Positions 55,996 through 63,564 of a stretch of 64,000 bases of DNA are shown piece by piece. Position numbers and translations under genes: made by a program. The stretch comes from Listeria monocytogenes. Lineage in GTDB: Bacteria > Bacillota > Bacilli > Lactobacillales > Listeriaceae. Each line of letters starts with the position of its first letter. Position 1 is the stretch's first letter. The notes under the pieces were generated by a model, which worked only from the letters and a program-made list of their open reading frames with translations, did no database searches and had not been told where the DNA came from. The stretch spans positions 1,178,001 through 1,242,000 of the forward strand of contig NZ_LT906436.1 of the NCBI RefSeq assembly GCF_900187225.1, in the 5' to 3' direction.

Positions 55996-56844
55996 TCACT
56001 CACTTGTTATTTGTTTTGTAAAGCCTTCACCCACAACACTTTGTACATCATTAATAATAAAGAATGCTTTTTCATCATATTTGTTGACGATTTTGGTGAG
56101 GGGCAATAATTGATCACGACTTATCACGATATAAAGAATTTTTTTATCTTGACGCATATAGAAACCTTGACCATTGAAAAGGGTAATACCACGCTCCAAA
56201 TTCGCATCAATTTCAGTAGCAATTTCTTCATAATAATCCGAAATAATCGTCACAGACTTTTTAGGATTGTAACCTTCAAGAATGAAATCAAGTACTTTGG
56301 TTGAAATATAAAGTGAAACGATGGTAAATAGCATATTTTCAAATCCGATAACAAACACAGAAGGGATAACAACAAGTAAATCAAAGAATAGTAGGGCATA
56401 ACTCGTATTCCACCCAAGATATTTATTAGCAATTTTCGCTAAGATAGCACTACCAGCTGTTGTTCCGCCACCGTTCATAATCAGACCCATACCAATACCC
56501 ATCATTAATCCAGCAAAAATTGCTGCAACAATGGTTTGATTTGCCACGAAAGCAAGTGGCTCAGAAAAATGTAAAAATATCGAAGTGAAACTAATAGCAA
56601 CAATCGTCCAGACAATCGTCATTCGATCAAGAAACTTATAACCAATAATAAGTAAAATACCATTAAATATAAAAGTAGTAATTGCAGGAGTCCAGCCAAG
56701 CAAGTAATAAAGCATCATTGTTAGCCCAGTAACGCCGCCTTCTCCTAAATTATTCGGGATAGCAAAAACGTTGACAGCGAGAGAGAAAATAAGCGCCCCC
56801 ACGATAATTTTTGCGATGTTCCAACCTGTTTTATTTTTGTTCAT
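55996..56844 (-). CDS. YitT-family membrane protein (DUF161 + DUF2179)
   Basis: 282 aa. Five to six hydrophobic helices carry the YitT repeats (IPNNLGEGGVTGLTMML, GIGMGLIMNGGGTTAGSAILAKIANKY), followed by a soluble DUF2179 domain (about 195-280, NLERGITLFNGQGFY and a VISRDQL strand). Family function unknown; a transporter or channel is possible. ATG 56844 chosen: AAAGGAG has 8-nt spacing to it and only 2-3 nt to the alternative ATG 56850. Preceded by an attenuator-like leader. Confidence 0.88.
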   Translation of the reverse strand: MNKNKTGWNIAKIIVGALIFSLAVNVFAIPNNLGEGGVTGLTMMLYYLLGWTPAITTFIFNGILLIIGYKFLDRMTIVWTIVAISFTSIFLHFSEPLAFVANQTIVAAIFAGLMMGIGMGLIMNGGGTTAGSAILAKIANKYLGWNTSYALLFFDLLVVIPSVFVIGFENMLFTIVSLYISTKVLDFILEGYNPKKSVTIISDYYEEIATEIDANLERGITLFNGQGFYMRQDKKILYIVISRDQLLPLTKIVNKYDEKAFFIINDVQSVVGEGFTKQITSE

Positions 56845-56865
56845 CTCCATTTCTCCTTTCCATAC

Positions 56866-56914
56866 AAAAAAAAGACCCAAGAACACCTCTAAATAGGCAC
56901 TCTGGAGTCTTTTT
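56866..56914 (-). terminator. Leader terminator 2 upstream of yitT-like gene
   Basis: On the minus strand AAAAGAC-CC-A-GAGTGCC pairs with GGTGTTC-T-GG-GTCTTTT (about 17 pairs, two small bulges), followed by T8. It lies about 22 nt before the start codon. Confidence 0.75.
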
Positions 56915-56916
56915 AT

Positions 56917-56950
56917 AAAAAAAGCATTAACTGACATCTTTGTCATTAAT
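56917..56950 (-). terminator. Leader terminator 1 upstream of yitT-like gene
   Basis: Minus-strand ATTAA-TGACA / TGTCA-g-TTAAT (10 pairs, one bulged G, loop AAGA) followed by GC and T7. Confidence 0.75.
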
Positions 56951-56993
56951 TGTCTCACCATAAAAAATTGCTATTCATTTCAACACAATTTAC

Positions 56994-57022
56994 AATATAC
57001 CATAAAAAATAAGCACCTTCAA
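56994..57022 (-). promoter_or_regulatory. Candidate promoter of the yitT-like leader
   Basis: Minus strand TTGAAG (57022-57017), 17-nt spacer, TATATT (56999-56994); start near 56987, giving a ~145-nt leader containing both terminators. Confidence 0.55.
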
Positions 57023-57043
57023 GCCTTTTTTAAGTATATATAA

Positions 57044-57151
57044 TTAGCCGAAAATCGCTAAAAATGGCATTAAATTAAGTAAAAATAAACCTACGAGAAC
57101 GCTGATAACAATTTTGATGACAAGTGGTTTTTCACTTTCTGTTTTTTTCAA
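57044..57151 (-). CDS. Tiny single-helix membrane protein (35 aa)
   Basis: TTG start at 57151 with AAGGAGG 8 nt upstream. Residues 10-33 are one hydrophobic helix after a polar basic/acidic head (KKTESEKPLVIK). It lies 24 nt after the 45-aa ORF and in the same direction, so the two are probably co-translated from one mRNA. Too short for usual annotation; no family recognised. Confidence 0.65.
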   Translation of the reverse strand: MKKTESEKPLVIKIVISVLVGLFLLNLMPFLAIFG

Positions 57152-57175
57152 TTTGTTTTCCTCCTTAATGTGCGC

Positions 57176-57313
57176 TTATTTAGCCCAGTGTACAAATTCA
57201 TTTTTTAATGGCATATAAGTGGCTGTTTTTTTCTTATAGATTTGGTAAGCAAGTATAAATCCAAGAAACGCGGGAACAATAATTGCAAAAATAGTTAAAA
57301 TAACTTTAGTCAT
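57176..57313 (-). CDS. Tiny single-helix membrane protein (45 aa)
   Basis: ATG 57313 preceded by AGAGGAGG. One N-terminal helix (VILTIFAIIVPAFLGFILAY), then a basic stretch (KKK) and a hydrophilic cytoplasmic tail ending FVHWAK. First of a two-gene small membrane protein unit divergent from treR. Function unknown; a subunit or regulator of a larger membrane complex is one possibility. Confidence 0.7.
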   Translation of the reverse strand: MTKVILTIFAIIVPAFLGFILAYQIYKKKTATYMPLKNEFVHWAK

Positions 57314-57364
57314 AGAAAATACCTCCTCTTAAATCAAAGCACAAGTTCAAATCTTACTACTAAT

Positions 57365-57394
57365 AGTGTACCAAATTTCACGTGATTTTGGTAA
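57365..57394 (-). promoter_or_regulatory. Candidate promoter for the two tiny membrane ORFs
   Basis: Minus strand TTACCA (57394-57389), 18-nt spacer, TACACT (57370-57365). The spacer contains the 8-bp palindrome TCACGTGA at 57378-57385. Confidence 0.45.
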
Positions 57395-57417
57395 TAAAGC
57401 GGGCTAACAAATTTCGG

Positions 57418-57445
57418 TTACAATTAGGGTCAAATGTGCTACAAT
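57418..57445 (+). promoter_or_regulatory. treR: Promoter of treR
   Basis: TTACAA (57418-57423), 16-nt spacer, TACAAT (57440-57445), 18 nt before the start codon. Confidence 0.6.
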
Positions 57446-57463
57446 AGCCTTGGGTGAGTAAAT

Positions 57464-58177
57464 TTGAATAAGAAAAATAAGTTTTTTGACATTTATTTAG
57501 AATTAGAGCAAGACATTACATCTGGCGTTTATCCAGCAGGCACACTACTTCCAAGTGAAAATGTCCTGGCTAAGCGTTTTTCGGTGTCTCGTGAAACCAT
57601 TAGAAAAGCACTTGTATTATTGCTTGAAAACGGCTGTATTCAAAAGCTCCAAGGAAAAGGCTCCATTGTTATTGACCGGGAACGTTATTCTTTTCCAGTC
57701 TCTGGATTAACTAGCTTTAAAGAATTACAAAAATCTGAACAGATGAATGCCACTACAGAAGTCATCCGGAATGAAGAGACAACTTTACCAGATCGAATTG
57801 CTGATTTTGCTGGTCTTCCGCACGGCTCAAACTGCTTAGCTATCCTCAGAGTGCGCTATTTAGAAGGAGAGGCAACTATTTTGGATTACGATTATTTATT
57901 AGACAAAACTGAACCAATTGCGAATGAGATTTTAGAAGACTCCTTGTATCAATACTTAGAAAATGAAAAAGGCTATGAAATCAGTTATGCTCAAAAAGAA
58001 ATAACCGTGGAGCCACTGAATGCCGAAGATAAAAAATACTTAGCCTTACATGGTGATACACATGTGGTTGTCGTGAAAAGTACCGTGTTTTTAAAAGATA
58101 CAACACTTTTTCAGTATACTGAATCGCGTCACCGGCTGGATAAATTCCGTTTTATTGATTTTGCTAGAAGACGCTAA
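57464..58177 (+). CDS. treR: GntR/HutC-family trehalose operon repressor
   Basis: 237 aa. The N-terminal GntR winged helix (SGVYPAGTLLPSENVLAKRF, VSRETIRKALVLL, GKGSIV wing) is followed by a UTRA effector domain (about 85-235) expected to bind trehalose-6-phosphate. TTG start 57464 with GGGTGAG. Convergent with the treB-treA operon that it probably represses through the palindrome in front of treB. Confidence 0.92.
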   Translation: MNKKNKFFDIYLELEQDITSGVYPAGTLLPSENVLAKRFSVSRETIRKALVLLLENGCIQKLQGKGSIVIDRERYSFPVSGLTSFKELQKSEQMNATTEVIRNEETTLPDRIADFAGLPHGSNCLAILRVRYLEGEATILDYDYLLDKTEPIANEILEDSLYQYLENEKGYEISYAQKEITVEPLNAEDKKYLALHGDTHVVVVKSTVFLKDTTLFQYTESRHRLDKFRFIDFARRR

Positions 58178-58210
58178 AAAGCCTGAGAAACGAATCTCAG
58201 GCTTTTTTTA
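58176..58210. terminator. Bidirectional terminator between treR and treA
   Basis: AAAAAGCCTGAGA / TCTCAGGCTTTTT, 6-nt loop. Confidence 0.93.
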
Positions 58211-59854
58211 TTGTATTAATGTTAATGTTTCATATGGCGCTAATTCCAGTTCAGAACTGATTCTCTGGCGCTCATAATTAGAAAGAAGTACTTCAGCATT
58301 TAAAAACTCAGTTGGTAGTTGAATTTTTTTCTTCTCGGAACCAAAATGATGAATGGAAAGAAGGGAAGTAGTTTCGTTTGAACGCTTATAGGCGATAATA
58401 GAATCTTCTTCCGTCAAACATGGTGTGTAATCACCCGTTTGAATGACAGGATGCTCTTTCCGGAGTGCGATTAGTTTTTGGTAAAAATAGAAAATGCTCG
58501 CTTTATTAGATAAAGCAGTTTGAACATTTATTTCCTTTGCATTATCAGCCACTTTTAGCCAAGGGGTACCAGTCGTAAAACCGGCATTTTGCGAATCGTC
58601 CCATTGCATAGGAGTCCGGCTGTTATCGCGCGAACGTTCTTTAATAATCTCCATTACTTCCTGTTCACTAAGTCCGTTTTTTTGTAAAATATCAAAATGG
58701 TTGAGCGTTTCCACATCCACATAATCATCAATGCTAGGGAATTTTGGATTCATCATACCAATTTCTTCCCCCATATAAACAAACGGTGTCCCGCGCATAA
58801 AATGAATCGTTGCGCCAAGTAGGGTCGCAGAATGATAATAATGTTCCGGCTTGTCGGAAGCAAAGCGACCAAGTGCTCGAGGTTGGTCATGGTTATTCCA
58901 GAAAAGCGCATCCCAACCATTTTCATCTGACATCGCAACTTGCCACGTATGGAAAATAGATTTCAAGTTCTCGAAATTCACATCCGCTAAACGCCATTTT
59001 TCTCCATCAGGATAGTCTACTTTCAAATGATGGAAATGAAAAACCATCGATAATTCTTTTTCGTCTGGATTACTATAACGAATGCAGTTATCAATATCCG
59101 TAGATGACATTTCTCCAACTGTTACAATAGGTTTATCGCCAAAAGTTCGTTCATGTAGTTCTTTTAAATAAGCATGAATTCCCGGTCCATCTGTATAAAA
59201 ACGACGGCCATCACCCTCAAAATCATCTTCTAAAAACTTAGGTTTGGCAATCACATTTAATACATCTAAACGAAAACCTTCCACGCCTTTATCAATCCAA
59301 AAATTCACGACATCAAAGAGTGCCTCGCGTACATTCGGATTGGCCCAGTCTAAATCAGCTTGAGTAACATCGTATAAATGCAAATAGTACTCAGAGGAGT
59401 CAGGCAATTTTTCCCAAGCATTACCACCGAATTTGGAAACCCAATTTGTTGGAGGGGAACCATCGGCTTTTGCTGGGCGGAAATAGTAAAAATCACGATA
59501 GAATGGATCACCAGCAAGCGCTTTTTTAAACCAAGGATGCTCTGTGGAAGTATGATTTAATACTAAGTCAATCATAATCCCAATATTTCTTTTTTTCGCT
59601 TCCTTGATAAGCGTTGTCACATCGTCCATCGTACCAAATAAAGGATCAACCGCGGTATAGTCAGCGATATCATAGCCGTTATCATTTTGCGGAGAAGGAT
59701 AAAATGGATTCAGCCAAATCATCTCAATTCCGAGTTTTTGTAAATAATCAAGCTTGGCGGTGATACCGGGAATATCCCCAGTACCATCGCCAGTCGTATC
59801 ATAAAAGGATTTCGGATACACTTGATAAATTGTTTTTTGAGCAAACTTTGTCAT
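58208..59854 (-). CDS. treA: Trehalose-6-phosphate hydrolase (alpha,alpha-phosphotrehalase)
   Basis: 548 aa GH13 cytoplasmic enzyme splitting trehalose-6-phosphate into glucose and glucose-6-phosphate. IYQVYPKSFYDTTGDGTGDI starts the barrel; DLVLNHTS, EGFRLDVLNVI (nucleophile Asp), VGEMSS (acid Glu) and FWNNHDQPR (third Asp) are intact. GTGAGG sits 9 nt before ATG 59854. Starts 18 nt after treB ends, in one operon. Confidence 0.94.
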   Translation of the reverse strand: MTKFAQKTIYQVYPKSFYDTTGDGTGDIPGITAKLDYLQKLGIEMIWLNPFYPSPQNDNGYDIADYTAVDPLFGTMDDVTTLIKEAKKRNIGIMIDLVLNHTSTEHPWFKKALAGDPFYRDFYYFRPAKADGSPPTNWVSKFGGNAWEKLPDSSEYYLHLYDVTQADLDWANPNVREALFDVVNFWIDKGVEGFRLDVLNVIAKPKFLEDDFEGDGRRFYTDGPGIHAYLKELHERTFGDKPIVTVGEMSSTDIDNCIRYSNPDEKELSMVFHFHHLKVDYPDGEKWRLADVNFENLKSIFHTWQVAMSDENGWDALFWNNHDQPRALGRFASDKPEHYYHSATLLGATIHFMRGTPFVYMGEEIGMMNPKFPSIDDYVDVETLNHFDILQKNGLSEQEVMEIIKERSRDNSRTPMQWDDSQNAGFTTGTPWLKVADNAKEINVQTALSNKASIFYFYQKLIALRKEHPVIQTGDYTPCLTEEDSIIAYKRSNETTSLLSIHHFGSEKKKIQLPTEFLNAEVLLSNYERQRISSELELAPYETLTLIQ

Positions 59855-59872
59855 AAAGGGAAGCCTCACTTT

Positions 59873-61357
59873 TTAGTTGGTTGTTTTTGCAGATTCACGA
59901 TACTCCTTTTTACCAAACGTACGAATTGGTGCAGTATCTACTTTGTTTAAAATATTATATTTGCGGAATAATACAGTTAGAATGAAAGGAACAACAATCG
60001 TTATTAACATACATACTGCAAAAACTGCGTAATATTTAGGGTTAATAGACAAGATTCCAGGTAGTCCTCCGACACCAATTGAGTTAGCCATGACACCACT
60101 AGACACAGAAACCACAGCCGCAATTGCGGAACCAATCATAGCAGCTACGAATGGATATAAGTACTTCAAGTTAATACCAAACATCGCAGGTTCTGTTACA
60201 CCCAGATAACAGGAAATAGTTGCTGGAATTGAAACTTGTTCTTCTTTTTCATTGCCGCGATGTAAGAAAATAATTGCTAGAACAGCGGACCCTTGGGCGA
60301 TGTTAGAAAGTGCGATCATCGGCCAGAGATTCGTTCCACCAAATTGACTCATTAATTGTAAATCAATAGCATTGGTCATATGATGGAGTCCCGTGACAAC
60401 GAGCGGGGCATATAGGAAGCCAAATAGTGCGGCGAATAACCAACTTAGTCCACCAGTCAAGCCAGCATAAACGACGTTCGAAATCGCGTCGCCAATTTTC
60501 CAACCAATTGGTCCAAGAATAACATGAGCTGCAAGAACAGTAGGTACGAGAGCAAAGAATGGAACGAAAATCATCGAGATGGCATTTGGAATAAATTTAC
60601 GTAACCAAATTTCGAGATAGGCTAGTAAGAATCCAGCCATAATGGCAGGAATAACTTGTGCTTGATACCCAATCATCTGTACTTGAGCAAAGCCAAAGTC
60701 CCAAACTGGAATGTCGCCAGCTTTTGTTTCAACAACGCTATAAGCATTTAGTAATTGCGGGGAAACAAGCGTTAAACCAAGGACAATCCCAAGAATTTGT
60801 GTGGTTCCCATTTTTTTCGCGATGGACCATGTAATCCCAACAGGTAAGAAATGGAATACAGCTTCACCAATTAACCACAAGAAACTATAAACACCAGCCC
60901 AAAATGGATACACATCAACAATGGTCTTAGTACCGTCTTCTAAAAACTTAATATCACCGATAACATTACGGAAACCGAGAATAAGACCACCTACAACGAT
61001 TGCAGGAATTAACGGTGTGAAAATTTCAGCTAATCCAGCAAGTAAACGTTGAAGTAAGCTCATATTTTTCTTAGCATCTACTTTGGCATCCTCTTTATTT
61101 ACACCTTCCACGCCACTAATTTTTGAAAATTCATTATAAAAAATAGCTACATCATTACCTATAATAACTTGAAATTGTCCAGCTTGGGTAAACGTTCCTT
61201 TTACAGCTGGAATGTCTTCGATAGCTTCCACGTCGGCGTTATCTGGGTCTTGCAACACAAAACGCATTCTTGTTGCACAATGTGTAACAGATGAAATATT
61301 TTCTTTGCCACCTATTAATTCTAAGAGAGCGCTTGCATCCTTTTTATAGTCAACCAT
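59873..61357 (-). CDS. treB: PTS trehalose-specific EIIBC component
   Basis: 494 aa membrane permease that imports and phosphorylates trehalose. The N-terminal IIB domain has the phosphocysteine Cys27 in THCATRMRF. The IIC domain (about 105-475) has about ten helices with GLHHMTNAID and ITEPAMFG-like GVTEPAMFGI. There is no IIA domain, so it must use a IIA-Glc-type protein encoded elsewhere. First gene of treBA; upstream operator and cre site. Confidence 0.94.
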   Translation of the reverse strand: MVDYKKDASALLELIGGKENISSVTHCATRMRFVLQDPDNADVEAIEDIPAVKGTFTQAGQFQVIIGNDVAIFYNEFSKISGVEGVNKEDAKVDAKKNMSLLQRLLAGLAEIFTPLIPAIVVGGLILGFRNVIGDIKFLEDGTKTIVDVYPFWAGVYSFLWLIGEAVFHFLPVGITWSIAKKMGTTQILGIVLGLTLVSPQLLNAYSVVETKAGDIPVWDFGFAQVQMIGYQAQVIPAIMAGFLLAYLEIWLRKFIPNAISMIFVPFFALVPTVLAAHVILGPIGWKIGDAISNVVYAGLTGGLSWLFAALFGFLYAPLVVTGLHHMTNAIDLQLMSQFGGTNLWPMIALSNIAQGSAVLAIIFLHRGNEKEEQVSIPATISCYLGVTEPAMFGINLKYLYPFVAAMIGSAIAAVVSVSSGVMANSIGVGGLPGILSINPKYYAVFAVCMLITIVVPFILTVLFRKYNILNKVDTAPIRTFGKKEYRESAKTTN

Positions 61358-61374
61358 AAAATTTCCTCCTTTTT

Positions 61375-61392
61375 AACTTGTATATACAAGTT
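61375..61392. promoter_or_regulatory. TreR-like operator, perfect 18-bp palindrome
   Basis: AACTTGTATATACAAGTT lies between the treB -10 box and its SD. The core TTGTATATACAA matches the known type of Bacillus TreR operator. Confidence 0.8.
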
Positions 61393-61401
61393 GTTCGCCA
61401 T

Positions 61402-61435
61402 TACTATACTATAAATCAGTTGAAAGCGCAACCAC
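61402..61435 (-). promoter_or_regulatory. treB promoter overlapped by a cre site
   Basis: Minus strand TTGCGC, 17-nt spacer and TATAGT upstream of the operator. The plus-strand sequence TTGAAAGCGCAACCA (61420-61434) fits the CcpA cre consensus WTGNAANCGNWWNCA at every defined position and covers the -35, so glucose repression is expected. Confidence 0.75.
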
Positions 61436-61472
61436 TTTAATTATGTTAAAATAAACTAAAGGAGAGATGGGC

Positions 61473-61925
61473 ATGAAACATATAAGAGTAGCAGCGATTA
61501 TCAGGCATCAAAACAAAATTTTACTCCACACAACTAAAAATGAAAATTATTGGACATTGCCGGGTGGCGCTGTTGAAAATGAGTTAACTAAAGAAGGATT
61601 ACAGCGAGAAATGAGAGAAGAACTTGGAGAAGAAGTGACTATTCGAGAGTTAAAAATTATCGCGGAAAATCGCTTTGTATATCGTGGCGAGGAAATGGAT
61701 AGTATTGAGTTTTATTATATTGTGGAGTTATATCCAAATAGCGCACTATTAGAACTTTCGACGTTTACAAAAATAGAACAGTTTGGGCAGAACGGGGAGA
61801 CAGATTACGAGTTAAATTTTAAATGGTTTGAAATAGACAAGGTGAGTGAGATAGAAATATTGCCAAAATTTCTCCAAACAGAGCTAACTCAACTTTCAAG
61901 TGATCGTATAAAACACATTCAATAA
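61473..61925 (+). CDS. Nudix hydrolase
   Basis: 150 aa. VAAIIRHQNKILLHTT start, Nudix box from GGAVENE to REMREELGEE (about residues 32-55). The substrate is unknown. ATG 61473 has GGAGAG at the right distance; ATG 61467 is too close to it. Divergent from treB. Confidence 0.9.
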   Translation: MKHIRVAAIIRHQNKILLHTTKNENYWTLPGGAVENELTKEGLQREMREELGEEVTIRELKIIAENRFVYRGEEMDSIEFYYIVELYPNSALLELSTFTKIEQFGQNGETDYELNFKWFEIDKVSEIEILPKFLQTELTQLSSDRIKHIQ

Positions 61926-61937
61926 ACAGCATAAAAA

Positions 61938-61968
61938 TACCCCGCGAAATATAGGTTTCGCGGGGTTT
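61938..61968. terminator. Bidirectional terminator
   Basis: ACCCCGCGAAA / TTTCGCGGGGT with 6-nt loop. Confidence 0.88.
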
Positions 61969-61971
61969 CAT

Positions 61972-62436
61972 TTAATTAGTCAAAGATACTAATATAATTT
62001 CTTTTTTGCTAAGGTCTAAAAATGGTAATTTAACACGTGTATCTAAGCAATATGCGTTGTATAGTAATGGTTTTAAAGTCGTTGTAGAGCTTTCGACTTG
62101 GCGAACAAAATTACCAATTTCTTGATATAAAATTTCAATATTTTTTAGACTGCCAATTTTTGAATCAATGCGGTTTTCACTAACATTCACATTGGAGTTC
62201 GTTACTTTTTCATTAAATTCATCATTGATAGCATCTTTTGTACGTTCAATTCTTGTAAAACGAGTATCTTCCCAATCAATCTCAATGATATGACAGTCAT
62301 CAAGTTGGAGGAAGTCACCTGTCCACAGTTTTCCGTCAATTTCAACGATCATTCGCGTATCAGGGAAAACCTCTTTGTTACGGTATTTTTTGAGTAAATA
62401 ATCATACATTTGTAATTGCGCTAAACAGTTATCCAT
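61972..62436 (-). CDS. Conserved hypothetical protein
   Basis: 154 aa, soluble, acidic. Contains YDYLLKKYRNKEVFPDTRMIVEIDGKLWTGDF and a C-terminal KLPFLDLSKKEIILVSL segment; no recognised family or catalytic motif. AAGGAG is 9 nt before ATG 62436, while the earlier in-frame ATG 62445 abuts it. Confidence 0.75.
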   Translation of the reverse strand: MDNCLAQLQMYDYLLKKYRNKEVFPDTRMIVEIDGKLWTGDFLQLDDCHIIEIDWEDTRFTRIERTKDAINDEFNEKVTNSNVNVSENRIDSKIGSLKNIEILYQEIGNFVRQVESSTTTLKPLLYNAYCLDTRVKLPFLDLSKKEIILVSLTN

Positions 62437-62624
62437 GTGTGTCATCTCCTTATGGGTTTATTATAGCACATTGTGATTATGTGAACAATCAAGTCGGGAT
62501 AAATGAATAGTTGGAACTGTAACTTTTTAACTAGTTATACAAAAGTCCTAATAAAAGGCAGTGAAATAGTGAAAATAACTACCAGATGTTATACTAATAT
62601 TAAGATGAAATGGGAGGGAGACAC

Positions 62625-63545
62625 ATGTACAAACAAATGAAATTAAAAGCGACAGATGGGCTAGATTTACATTTACATATATGGGATGAAGTTGAAAATC
62701 CAGTTGGTGTAGTTCAAATTGTTCACGGCATGGCAGAGCACGGGGCTAGATATGGCGTGTTTGCTGAACGTTTGAACGAAGCGGGATATATTGTAGTAGC
62801 AGACGATCATCGTGGGTTTGGAAAATCGGCTATAGATGAAAGTTATTTGGGTCACTTAGATGGTGAAACAGGATTTCAAGATATGATAAAAGATGAAGTA
62901 GTCGTTCGAACTTATTTAAAAGAAACTTATCCCGGACTGAGCTATTTTATTTTCGCACACAGTATGGGAAGTTTCGTCATCCGGACTTTTATGGCGCAAC
63001 ATCAAGTTGATGGAGTAATACTGAGCGGAAGCGGATTACAACCAATCCCTTTACTGAAAATGGGACAAATTATAACGAAGCAACGGATAAAAAAAGATGA
63101 AATGAAACGAAGCGGATTTCTAAATAAATTAGCATTTTGGGGTTATAATAAGCCGTTTAATGAAAATCATCGCTTCAGTTGGCTTTCTCGTGATGTGGCG
63201 ATTTATGAAGCTTATGAGAAAGATCCGTTTTGTGGGCCGGTAGTCGGAACGAGTGGATTTTTCCATAATCTTTTTGAAGCCGTTAAAATAAGCCAGCAAA
63301 AAGAAACTGTCGAAAGTGTGCCGAAAGATTTGCCTATTTTATTACTCTCAGGGAGTGATGATCCGGTTGGCCATTTTGGAAAAGATACGCCTAAAATTGC
63401 GTTAGCTTTAGAAGCAGCTGGAGTGGAAGATGTTACCTATAAAATATACGAAGATGCGCGTCATGAACTTGTCAATGAATTATGTAAAGAAACTGTTTTT
63501 AAAGATGTTATTGCTTGGTTGAATACAAAAAACAAGGAAGCCTAA
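62625..63545 (+). CDS. Alpha/beta hydrolase, lysophospholipase/monoacylglycerol lipase-like
   Basis: 306 aa, no signal peptide. IVHGMAEHGARY (oxyanion region), DDHRGFGKS, FAHSMGSF (nucleophile Ser), LLLSGSDDPVG (acid Asp) and DARHELVNE (catalytic His) form the serine hydrolase set of the PldB/MGL group. It likely hydrolyses monoacylglycerols or lysophospholipids; the true substrate is open. GGGAGGGA precedes ATG 62625. Confidence 0.9.
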   Translation: MYKQMKLKATDGLDLHLHIWDEVENPVGVVQIVHGMAEHGARYGVFAERLNEAGYIVVADDHRGFGKSAIDESYLGHLDGETGFQDMIKDEVVVRTYLKETYPGLSYFIFAHSMGSFVIRTFMAQHQVDGVILSGSGLQPIPLLKMGQIITKQRIKKDEMKRSGFLNKLAFWGYNKPFNENHRFSWLSRDVAIYEAYEKDPFCGPVVGTSGFFHNLFEAVKISQQKETVESVPKDLPILLLSGSDDPVGHFGKDTPKIALALEAAGVEDVTYKIYEDARHELVNELCKETVFKDVIAWLNTKNKEA

Positions 63546-63563
63546 CTATTAGGCTTCCTTTTC
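63534..63563. terminator. Terminator overlapping the hydrolase stop codon
   Basis: AAGGAAGCCTAA / TTAGGCTTCCTT, 3-nt loop; the stop codon is inside the hairpin. Shared by the convergent proA. Confidence 0.88.
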
Positions 63564-63564
63564 T

